A stretch of DNA of 19,865 nucleotides from Fen-1077 sp050014355. GTDB lineage: Bacteria; Chloroflexota; Dehalococcoidia; Dehalococcoidales; RBG-16-60-22. The DNA lies in the NCBI GenBank assembly GCA_050014355.1, contig JBEKDL010000051.1, forward strand, positions 1-19,865, in the 5' to 3' direction. The notes beneath the pieces are model-generated. The model searched no databases. It worked only from the letters and a program-made list of their open reading frames with translations, and was not told the origin of the DNA. The stretch's first letter is position 1. The number at the start of each line of letters is the position of its first letter. Positions 7,002 to 13,119 of the stretch are shown one piece after another. Both the position numbers and the translations under genes were made by a program.

Positions 7002-7763
7002 TTACCTGCCTGCCCGCGGTTTGCCGCAATGGGCGCATGCCGGATCTTTTTTGATACTGAACTCGGTGAACTTCATCGCCAGGCCGTCGTAGTTGAGGAG
7101 CCGGTTGGTCAGAAGCTCACCCATCCCTACGATATATTTTATAACCTCCGTCGCCTGGATACAACCTATCACTGCCGGCGCGACGCCGATGACCGGGAAC
7201 TTTTGCTGCGGGACGAGAGCGCCGTGGTAGAGGCAATTGAAACAGGCGGACTTGCCCGGGATAACGGTCATAGCCCGTCCCTCGAAGCCGTAAACGGCGC
7301 CGTGGAAAAACGGTATGTTCTTTTTAATCGCGGTCAAATTAAGCAGATAGCGCGTGGGCAGGTTGTCCATGGCATCGACAATGAGGTCGGCATCTCCGAC
7401 GAGCGCGGCGGCATTCGTTTCCGTAATCCTTTCCGCGCAGGTCTCGATGCGGACATCCGGGTTGAACTTTTTTAGCTTGGCCTCCGCCGAAGCTATTTTC
7501 TTGGCGCCGATATCGCCGTCCCAGTGCAGGACCTGGCGGTTCAGGTTACTCGGTTCCACGGTGTCGCAGTCGGCAATCCTTAGCGTACCGATACCCGCGG
7601 CAGCCAGATAGATGGCTATCGGCGAGCCGAGTCCCCCCGCCCCGGCGATAAAGACCTTCGCCTTCTTGAGCTTCGCCTGTCCCTCCGCCCCGAAGCCGGG
7701 AATCATAATCTGGCGGTCGTATTTTACCAATTCCTTCTTAGAAAGTGTGCCTTTCGCCATCAT
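7002..7763 (-). CDS. MoeB/ThiF/HesA-family E1-like adenylyltransferase (253 aa)
   Basis: Activates the C-terminal glycine of a MoaD/ThiS-type carrier by adenylation. Visible features are the nucleotide-binding GAGGLGSP (41-48), DCDTVEPSNLNRQ (65-77) with the conserved arginine, D130 in VDAMDN, and a structural zinc site of two CxxC pairs (C174/C177 and C243/C246). The conserved cysteine of MoeB in the T-C-x-E-A-G segment is absent; the matching stretch reads PQQKFPVIG. That cysteine is not essential in all family members, so the enzyme may still adenylate but not form a thioester. ATG 7763 overlaps the cutA stop by 4 bases (ATGA). MoeB and ThiF cannot be told apart from sequence alone; the diGly carrier directly downstream is its obvious partner. 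Confidence 0.85.
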   Translation of the reverse strand: MMAKGTLSKKELVKYDRQIMIPGFGAEGQAKLKKAKVFIAGAGGLGSPIAIYLAAAGIGTLRIADCDTVEPSNLNRQVLHWDGDIGAKKIASAEAKLKKFNPDVRIETCAERITETNAAALVGDADLIVDAMDNLPTRYLLNLTAIKKNIPFFHGAVYGFEGRAMTVIPGKSACFNCLYHGALVPQQKFPVIGVAPAVIGCIQATEVIKYIVGMGELLTNRLLNYDGLAMKFTEFSIKKDPACAHCGKPRAGR

Positions 7764-8083
7764 AAGACCTCGCTATCAATCCAGTCCAGGTAGTCCCGGT
7801 TGCCGCCGACGATGGGCAGGGCGATTATCTCCGGGACAGAATAGCTGTGCGCTTTTTTGACCGATTTAATGATGTCCGGCAGGAGCGATTCCTTCGTTTT
7901 TACGATAAGCAGGCTTTCCTTTGCGGCATTGAGCTTGTCTTTCCACCAGAAATGCGAGCTGACCTCCGGCACGATGTTGACACACGCCGCCTGGCGCCGC
8001 TTGACCAGCGTCTTACCGATTTTCTCCGCTTCATCAGCGTCCTTGGTCGTGATGAAAACGACGATGTAAGCTGTCTGTTCCAT
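7760..8083 (-). CDS. cutA: CutA divalent-cation tolerance protein
   Basis: A 107-residue CutA1 protein, a small trimeric ferredoxin-like fold linked to copper and divalent metal tolerance; its real function is still debated for the family. Family features visible are the N-terminal YIVVFITTKDADEAEKIG, ACVNIVPEVSSHFWWKDK and the C-terminal HSYSVPEIIALPIVGGNRDYLDWI. It starts 2 bases after the nadA stop with no clear RBS, so translation is probably coupled, and its stop overlaps the E1-like gene. Sitting between nadA and the E1-like gene gives no direct hint of its job, beyond the metal-cofactor theme. Confidence 0.92.
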   Translation of the reverse strand: MEQTAYIVVFITTKDADEAEKIGKTLVKRRQAACVNIVPEVSSHFWWKDKLNAAKESLLIVKTKESLLPDIIKSVKKAHSYSVPEIIALPIVGGNRDYLDWIDSEVL

Positions 8084-8085
8084 AT

Positions 8086-8994
8086 TTACACAATCGCCAG
8101 CATGCGGTCGACGGCCGCTTTAGCTTTAACCCGTATGTCTTCCGGCACCTTGACCTCGGGCGTCATTGTCTCCAGGGACTGCAAGACCTTTTCGAGGGTA
8201 ATCAGCTTCATATTCGGGCAAACGGCCTTATCTGAAACGGGATAGAACTTCTTGCCGGGATTTTCTTTATGGAGGCGGTGTAAAAGCTCCACTTCGGTGC
8301 CGACAATCAGCTCCCGGACGTCCGGGCGGGCAGCATAGCGTACCATGCCGCTGGTGCTCGCGGCTTCATCGGCCAGGGCAATAGCTTCGGGGCGGCATTC
8401 GGGGTGCACCACGACTTTAGCCCCGGGGTGCTCTTTTTTCTGCCGGATGATATCCTCGGGCAGGATGCGCATGTGGGTGGGGCAATAGCCGGGCCAGAGC
8501 GCCATTTTTTTACCGGTGCGGCGGGAAATGAAGTCGCCCAGATACTGGTCGGGGACGAAAAGGATATTATCGCTCTTAATGCTCTGGACGACCTTGACGC
8601 CGTTGGCGGAAGTGCAGCAGTAGTCCGATTCCGCCTTGACCGCGGCGGTGGAGTTGATGTAGGTGACCACGGTAACGCCGGGCATTTCCGACTTTTTTTG
8701 CCGGAGCTGTTCGGCGGTAATCATGTTGGCCATGGGACAGCCGGCATGGGCATCCGGCAGCAGGACTTTCCGGTGAGGGTTGAGAATGAAGGCGGTCTCG
8801 GCCATGAAGTGCACGCCACAGAAGACAATGACCTCGGCCTGTGTCTGCGCCGCTTTCTGGCTAAGCTCCAGCGAATCGCCGACGAAGTCCGCGATGTCCT
8901 GCACTTCGCCGCGCTGGTAGTTATGGGAGAGGATGACGGCGTGCCTGGCTTTCTTCAGCTCCTGGATGCGTTCTTCAATTGCTTTTTCAGCCAT
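8086..8994 (-). CDS. nadA: Quinolinate synthase
   Basis: Condenses iminoaspartate with dihydroxyacetone phosphate to quinolinate in NAD biosynthesis, using an oxygen-sensitive [4Fe-4S] cluster. The three cluster cysteines are seen in their family contexts: C86 in DAHAGCPMA, C171 in WPGYCPTH and C259 in AVCPNMK. SHNYQ, GDSLELS and HPECRPE are further signatures. I start at ATG 8994 because GGAG is six bases upstream; a TTG at 9012 would include that RBS in the coding region. The length of 302 is usual for the short NadA class. nadB and nadC are not in the window. First gene of the nadA-cutA-E1-MoaD set. Confidence 0.95.
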   Translation of the reverse strand: MAEKAIEERIQELKKARHAVILSHNYQRGEVQDIADFVGDSLELSQKAAQTQAEVIVFCGVHFMAETAFILNPHRKVLLPDAHAGCPMANMITAEQLRQKKSEMPGVTVVTYINSTAAVKAESDYCCTSANGVKVVQSIKSDNILFVPDQYLGDFISRRTGKKMALWPGYCPTHMRILPEDIIRQKKEHPGAKVVVHPECRPEAIALADEAASTSGMVRYAARPDVRELIVGTEVELLHRLHKENPGKKFYPVSDKAVCPNMKLITLEKVLQSLETMTPEVKVPEDIRVKAKAAVDRMLAIV

Positions 8995-9022
8995 TACGTG
9001 CTCCGAGGGCAAGTTTTATTTT

Positions 9023-9053
9023 ATTATACCTTAAATCTCTATCGCATTGTCAT
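9023..9053 (-). promoter_or_regulatory. nadA promoter, -35 supplied by repeat edge
   Basis: On the minus strand TATAAT (9023-9028) precedes nadA by about 30 bases. The best -35 match, ATGACA (9048-9053), is 19 bases further up and coincides with the outermost bases of the palindromic repeat, so the repeat may have contributed part of the promoter. Confidence 0.45.
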
Positions 9054-9137
9054 TGCGAGCGGAGCGAAACAATCCGTTTTATTTCAATTGGGCACGATGG
9101 ACGGATTGCTTCGTCACTATCGTTCCTCGCAATGACA
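9048..9137. repeat. Palindromic repeat of the TGTCATTGCGAG type, complete copy
   Basis: A 90-base imperfect palindrome between nadA and the FdhD pair. The left arm (9048-9077) begins TGTCATTGCGAGCGGAGCG and ends AATCCGT; the right arm (9101-9137) begins ACGGATTGCTTCGTC and ends CTCGCAATGACA. The 23 bases between are unrelated. Repeats with these termini are scattered through many bacterial genomes, and I recognise the motif as a widespread REP/MITE-like element. No transposase is encoded. The right arm carries a 7-base expansion relative to the left. The fold could stabilise or end the flanking transcripts. Confidence 0.8.
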
Positions 9138-9143
9138 AAAAAA

Positions 9144-9965
9144 TCAAATTACCCTCTCCGCGCCGCAGTAAATCTTCATTTCCGCCTTAGTAAATTCCCT
9201 GACTTCCATATCCGTATTGATTTTCGACCCAACGTCGCGGACGAACCCGATGATGGTCAGCCCGCACTTTCTCCCGATTTCCAGACCTTTATCGGTTACA
9301 GCGGTCTTGGTGGCGACCAGCGGGATACCGGCGCGGCAGATTTTCGTTACCATCTCCGACGCCATGCGGCCGGTGGAGACCATAAAAACATTGTTCAAAT
9401 CTATCCCGTTCAATAAAGCGTAGCCAATGGCCTTGTCCAGGGTATTGTGCCGGCCGATGTCCTCGACGACGCAGACGGGCTTTACTTCCGGCGTAAAAAG
9501 CGCCGCGGCATGCACGCCCTCCGTCTCGCGGTAGAGGATAGCCTGTTCAAAAAGGGCGCTCATGGCTTTAAATATATCCGCTTTAGGCAGTCGGATGCGG
9601 CTTTTAATCTTCGGCAGGGTCGAGGCGTCGAAATAAGCTGTCTTGCCGCCCCCGGAAACAATGCGGTAACTAGCTTTCACCGGGGCGGGCGTATCTTTTG
9701 GTCCTTTTTCGAGGACTACTTTCGTGCCGCCGCCTTCGATTTCTATCGATTTTATTTCCCGCGCGCTATTGATAAATCCCTGGCCGAAGAGGTAGCCCGC
9801 CACGAACTCCTTTTCCATGCCCGGAGTGATGGAAGCGGTGAAAAGGTGCGCCCCGTTGACATATACCGGCAGCTCTTTTTCGATAATCACGGCGGTTTCC
9901 GCCGGAGAAAAGCGGCCGCCTGACAGCTTCCAGCATTTGATAGTTTCCGAGGCGTTTTCCGGCAT
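9144..9965 (-). CDS. fdhD: FdhD-family protein 2, lacking the CxxC loop
   Basis: FdhD is the sulfurtransferase that passes sulfur from IscS to the bis-MGD cofactor of formate dehydrogenase. This 273-residue copy has the family core: EKELPVYVNG, EKEFVAGYLFGQGFI, CVVEDIGRHNTLDKAIG (165-181) and STGRMASEM. The CxxC of the E. coli enzyme, needed for sulfur transfer, is missing; the corresponding loop reads IVSGGGKTAYF (102-112). The ATG at 9965 overlaps the stop of the upstream paralog (TGATG), so translation is coupled. An upstream-extended reading of the frame would overlap that gene by 150 bases and lacks family resemblance. It may act with paralog 1 as a heterodimer or carry or bind the cofactor rather than sulfurate it. 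Confidence 0.85.
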   Translation of the reverse strand: MPENASETIKCWKLSGGRFSPAETAVIIEKELPVYVNGAHLFTASITPGMEKEFVAGYLFGQGFINSAREIKSIEIEGGGTKVVLEKGPKDTPAPVKASYRIVSGGGKTAYFDASTLPKIKSRIRLPKADIFKAMSALFEQAILYRETEGVHAAALFTPEVKPVCVVEDIGRHNTLDKAIGYALLNGIDLNNVFMVSTGRMASEMVTKICRAGIPLVATKTAVTDKGLEIGRKCGLTIIGFVRDVGSKINTDMEVREFTKAEMKIYCGAERVI

Positions 9966-10699
9966 CACGCAACCCTTTCCGGATGAGAATAAATAATCAT
10001 GGTACTTCCACGGACCAGCCCGGCGATAGTGATACCGGCTTTTTCCGCGATTCCTATGGCCAGGGCGGTGGGCACGCCCTTGGTGGCGATGATGGGGATA
10101 CCGGCGGCACGGCACTTGTAAAGCATCTCGGAGGGCTGCCGGCCCGTGGAAGCGGCCACCGTCCGGGAGAAGTCGACGCCGTGTAAAAGGCCGCGGCCGA
10201 TGACTTTATCCAGCGCATGGTGGCGTCCCAGGTCCTCGGCGATGCACACGGGCTCAAGGCCATCGAGGAAAAGCCCGGCGGAGTGCACGGCTTCGGTCTC
10301 GGTGAACACCTCCGACTTCAATATCGCCCTGACGCAATCTAAAATATCCTGGTGGCGGACTTTGAGATTGGAGCGTACCTCTTGAAGTGCGGGGGTTTTT
10401 TTCGCGTCAGGCGCCAGCGCGACTTCGGCGGTGTTATTTTTAATGGTTAACGAGGCGATATCACCGGCGCGGCGGATGACGCCCTGCGCGTAAAGGTGCC
10501 CGATGACGTACTCTTTTTCTAAAGCGGCAAGAATCATCGCGGTGGCGAAATGCCGTCCATCGACGTTAATCGTCAGGGCCGTCTCTTTAACGATTCTTTC
10601 GGAGGCGGGGGAAAACGCGCCGTTGGCGCGAATTAAATTTACCTTTTTAAGAATTGGACTGGCCATTTGTTCATCATCCACTCTTTTTACCGTCCCCAT
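9965..10699 (-). CDS. fdhD: FdhD-family protein 1, shorter and lacking the cysteine loop
   Basis: A 244-residue FdhD paralog immediately upstream of, and overlapping, the second copy. The conserved core is intact: ETALTINVDG, EKEYVIGHLYAQGVI, CIAEDLGRHHALDKVIG and STGRQPSEM. The loop that carries CxxC in E. coli FdhD is deleted altogether (LQEVRSNLKVRHQD spans that place), accounting for most of its shorter length. The remaining cysteines are not in a CxxC arrangement. The start at ATG 10699 has a GGGGCGGGAG-type RBS. Neighbours are a MOSC protein upstream and FdhD2 downstream, consistent with molybdenum or tungsten cofactor work. No formate dehydrogenase gene is visible. The paralogs look diverged rather than recently copied. 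Confidence 0.85.
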   Translation of the reverse strand: MGTVKRVDDEQMASPILKKVNLIRANGAFSPASERIVKETALTINVDGRHFATAMILAALEKEYVIGHLYAQGVIRRAGDIASLTIKNNTAEVALAPDAKKTPALQEVRSNLKVRHQDILDCVRAILKSEVFTETEAVHSAGLFLDGLEPVCIAEDLGRHHALDKVIGRGLLHGVDFSRTVAASTGRQPSEMLYKCRAAGIPIIATKGVPTALAIGIAEKAGITIAGLVRGSTMIIYSHPERVA

Positions 10700-10740
10700 A
10701 CTCCCGCCCCTGGGTTTTGATTAGCGGGACTGGAAAAGGG

Positions 10741-10777
10741 ACGGATTGCTTCGTCGCTCCCGCCCCTCGCAATGACA
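10741..10777. repeat. Solo half copy of the palindromic repeat
   Basis: 37 bases, ACGGATTGCTTCGTCGC ... CCTCGCAATGACA, matching the right arm of the complete copy at 9101-9137 at the same length, with differences mainly in the middle. No left arm is seen. It ends one base before the MOSC stop codon, in the spacer between MOSC and FdhD1. Confidence 0.75.
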
Positions 10778-10778
10778 G

Positions 10779-11228
10779 CTATTTACCCTTGCTTTTCTCC
10801 ACCTTTATTGTATCGCCGGCTTTAGCGCGGCCGCCGCGAATGACTCTGGTGAAAACACCTTCCCGCGGCATGATGCAATCGCCCACCAGGCGGCGGATTT
10901 CACATCCCGCGTGGCACTCTTTACCAATCTGGGTCATCTCGAGGACGATTTCACCGCCCACCTGGAGCCGGGAACCGATGGGCAGGGCGGTCAGGTCGAT
11001 ACCGCGCGTGGTGATGTTCTCGGCGAAATCGCCCGGATTTAAATCGAAGCCTTTGGCGCGCATTTTATCGATGCTCTCGATGGCCAGCAGGCTGACCTGG
11101 CGGTGCGTAAGGCAATCGGCATGGGCATCACCGACGACGCCGAACTCTTCTTTGACGACGATTTCAGACACCGGTTTTTTTACCGTGCCTTTCTTTTCAC
11201 TGGTGCAGACCGCGACAACGCTGGTCAT
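10779..11228 (-). CDS. MOSC-domain protein (149 aa)
   Basis: A single MOSC domain, the C-terminal fold of molybdenum-cofactor sulfurases and of stand-alone proteins that bind or sulfurate molybdenum cofactors. Visible features are GVVGDAHAD, the conserved RQVSLLAIES, GDFAENITTRGIDLTALPIG and the cysteine segment GKECHAGCEI, followed by the typical CIMPREGVFTRVIRGG. The length suits the short bacterial form. Its ATG overlaps the mnmA stop by 4 bases (ATGA), so the two are translationally coupled. The FdhD pair lies downstream. Together these point to molybdenum/tungsten cofactor maturation; whether it is a sulfur carrier or cofactor chaperone cannot be told. Confidence 0.88.
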   Translation of the reverse strand: MTSVVAVCTSEKKGTVKKPVSEIVVKEEFGVVGDAHADCLTHRQVSLLAIESIDKMRAKGFDLNPGDFAENITTRGIDLTALPIGSRLQVGGEIVLEMTQIGKECHAGCEIRRLVGDCIMPREGVFTRVIRGGRAKAGDTIKVEKSKGK

Positions 11229-12271
11229 AGCTTGTCTCCTTGTTTTAAGATGGTGCCGCCGCCGATGACGGCATCGCCTTCGTAAAAAGCGATTGTCTGA
11301 CCGGGGGTGATGGCCATCTGCGGCGCGGCGAATTTTACTAAAAGGTAACGATCATCGAGCGGATGCAAAGACACGGGCGCCTCCGCGTGGCGGTAGCGGA
11401 CCTTCGCTTTAAGGTTAAACGGGAATTCGGGCATATTTCCGTTTATCCAGTTGAGGTCGGCGGCAATCAAATCCGTGGCGTAGGTCTCCGTTTTCGTTCC
11501 GACGACTACCGCGTTACGGTCGGCTTCTATGGCGGTCACATATAAAGGTTCCGCAGCGGCGATGCCGAGCCCGTGCCGCTGGCCGATAGTATAGGCCGCG
11601 ATGCCGTGGTGCTCGCCGAGCAGTTTGCCTCGCCCGTCCCGTATCGGCCCCGGCAGGGGCGACTGCGCCAGGTAATTTTTAACAAATCCGGGGTGGTCGT
11701 TATCCGGGATAAAGCAAATTTCCTGGCTTTCCGGCCTTGAGGCGGCAGGCAGCCCTTTTTCCATGGCGATTTGCCTGACTTCAGCCTTGGTCAGGTGACC
11801 GACAGGAAACAGCGTACGCTGAAGCTGCTCCCGGGTAAGCCGACAGAGGAAATAGGACTGGTCTTTCTTCGTATCGGCGCCCTTTTTCAGGGCGATTTTG
11901 TTGCCGTGGCGCTCGATGCGGGCATAATGGCCGGTGGCGATGTAAGCGGCGCCCAGTGCCGCCGCCTTTTCCCACAGCGCCCCGAACTTGATGAGTCTAT
12001 TGCAGAGGACACAGGGGTTCGGGGTGCGGCCGGCGCTATATTCTTGGCAGAAATACCCGATAATATCACGGGCGAACACATCGCTGAAATCTATAACATG
12101 ATGAGGTATCCCCAGCTTATCGGCCACTTTGCGGGCGTAATTAATATTGTCGGCGGTGTTGGGTGTCACCAGCTGCATCGTCAGGCCGATAACCTCGTGT
12201 CCTTGTTCTTTTAGCAAGGCGGCGGCCACCGAAGAATCCACCCCGCCGCTCATGGCGACCGCTATTTTCAC
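11225..12271 (-). CDS. mnmA: tRNA-specific 2-thiouridylase MnmA
   Basis: Makes the 2-thio group of wobble uridine-34 in tRNAs for Lys, Glu and Gln, using sulfur relayed from a cysteine desulfurase. The N-terminal PP-loop SGGVDSS (8-14) activates uridine with ATP. The two catalytic cysteines are C87 in NPCVLC and C186 in SQEICFIPD. HYARIE and TIGQRHGLG are further family signatures. Length (348) is normal. It starts with GTG directly after the cysE stop codon (TAA then GTG), with GAGGGG in front, so cysE and mnmA form one message. The cysteine maker next to a sulfur user is a sensible pairing. Confidence 0.95.
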   Translation of the reverse strand: MKIAVAMSGGVDSSVAAALLKEQGHEVIGLTMQLVTPNTADNINYARKVADKLGIPHHVIDFSDVFARDIIGYFCQEYSAGRTPNPCVLCNRLIKFGALWEKAAALGAAYIATGHYARIERHGNKIALKKGADTKKDQSYFLCRLTREQLQRTLFPVGHLTKAEVRQIAMEKGLPAASRPESQEICFIPDNDHPGFVKNYLAQSPLPGPIRDGRGKLLGEHHGIAAYTIGQRHGLGIAAAEPLYVTAIEADRNAVVVGTKTETYATDLIAADLNWINGNMPEFPFNLKAKVRYRHAEAPVSLHPLDDRYLLVKFAAPQMAITPGQTIAFYEGDAVIGGGTILKQGDKL

Positions 12272-12991
12272 TTAAATCCCCTCGCCCTCGGAAAACTCTT
12301 TTTCAATGGCTTTTCTCTCCCCCGCGAGCTCGTTGCTTGGCACGGGGAGGCTGCTGGCTTCTTCCAGCCTCTTCAGGCGTTCTTCAAGGAGCTGCTGGTC
12401 TTTCAAGACCAGCCTGATGGCCTCGGCTACGGGGTCGGGCAGGCGGCCGTGCTGCAGGTCGAGAATTGGTCTTTCCGTTTTGGTGACGATTCTGCCGGGC
12501 ACGCCGACGACCGTTACCCCCGGCGGTACCGACTTAATGACGACCGAGCCGGCGCCTATCCTGGCGTCGTCGCCGATGGTAATCGGGCCGAGGGCGATAG
12601 CGCCGGTACCCATTTCGACGCCATTGCCGATGGTAGGGTGGCGCTTCTTTTTCTCCAGGGTGGTGCCACCCAGCACCACGCCGCTGTACATCAGGACATC
12701 ATCGCCGATTTCTGCCGTCTCGCCGATAAGAACGCCGGCGCCGTGGTCGATGAAGAGGCGGCGGCCGATAGAGGCACCGGGGTGGATTTCAATCTGGGTG
12801 AGAAAGCGGTTGATATGCGAGAGGAACCGCCCCGGCAACTTTAAGTTGTGGCGCCAGAGGAAATGCGCCGTGCGGTGCATCCAGAGGGCATGCAGGCCGG
12901 GGTAGCAGGTGAGGACTTCCAGCACGCTCCGGGCGGCCGGGTCTTTCTTGAATATCGTCTGGATGTCTTCTCTTATTGTCCCGAACATCAT
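12272..12991 (-). CDS. cysE: Serine O-acetyltransferase
   Basis: Acetylates serine from acetyl-CoA, the first step of cysteine synthesis. The C-terminal left-handed beta-helix is visible as hexapeptide repeats from about 70 to 170. Catalytic residues lie in FIDHGAGVLIGE (D82, H83) and RHPTIG (H118). The last 60 residues, with a glutamate-rich tail, extend beyond the usual end of the family; a shorter N-terminal domain is typical of the Gram-positive form. Two ATG codons in a row (12991 and 12988) both sit just downstream of a TATAAT. It diverges from selA. First gene of cysE-mnmA-MOSC, so sulfur supply and thiolation are co-expressed. Confidence 0.92.
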   Translation of the reverse strand: MMFGTIREDIQTIFKKDPAARSVLEVLTCYPGLHALWMHRTAHFLWRHNLKLPGRFLSHINRFLTQIEIHPGASIGRRLFIDHGAGVLIGETAEIGDDVLMYSGVVLGGTTLEKKKRHPTIGNGVEMGTGAIALGPITIGDDARIGAGSVVIKSVPPGVTVVGVPGRIVTKTERPILDLQHGRLPDPVAEAIRLVLKDQQLLEERLKRLEEASSLPVPSNELAGERKAIEKEFSEGEGI

Positions 12992-12995
12992 CTAA

Positions 12996-13081
12996 ATTAT
13001 ACCTTATTTTCTCACCTGACGTAATTGTTGACTAAATTGGTAAACAATATCAAGTTTAACATCGCCTGCGATTAAAGTCAA
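12996..13081 (-). promoter_or_regulatory. cysE promoter region with two candidate -10 boxes
   Basis: Candidate A: TTGACT (13076-13081) and TAAACT (13053-13058) with a 17-base spacer. Candidate B: TATAAT (12996-13001), with no good -35, which would start transcription almost at the ATG. The -35 of candidate A lies within one arm of an inverted repeat, GTTGACT (13027-13033) and AGTCAAC (13076-13082), that could be an operator. Confidence 0.4.
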
Positions 13082-13083
13082 CT

Positions 13084-13112
13084 TTGAACTGTGGTCTTTT
13101 ATTGTGTAGAAT
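13084..13112 (+). promoter_or_regulatory. selA promoter, implies a leaderless message
   Basis: TTGAAC (13084-13089) and TAGAAT (13107-13112) with a 17-base spacer. Transcription would begin at about 13118-13120, and the ATG is at 13120. No RBS is visible before that ATG. The selA message is therefore probably leaderless or nearly so. Confidence 0.55.
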
Positions 13113-13119
13113 AGTCACG

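Noticed and set aside
8404..9135. Plus-strand open frame over nadA and the repeat
   Set aside because: Antisense to nadA, composition is shadow-like, and it ends within the palindromic repeat.
9966..10115. N-terminal extension of FdhD2 by 50 residues
   Set aside because: The Arg/His-rich extension is out-of-frame FdhD1 sequence; the overlapping TGATG gives a better start.
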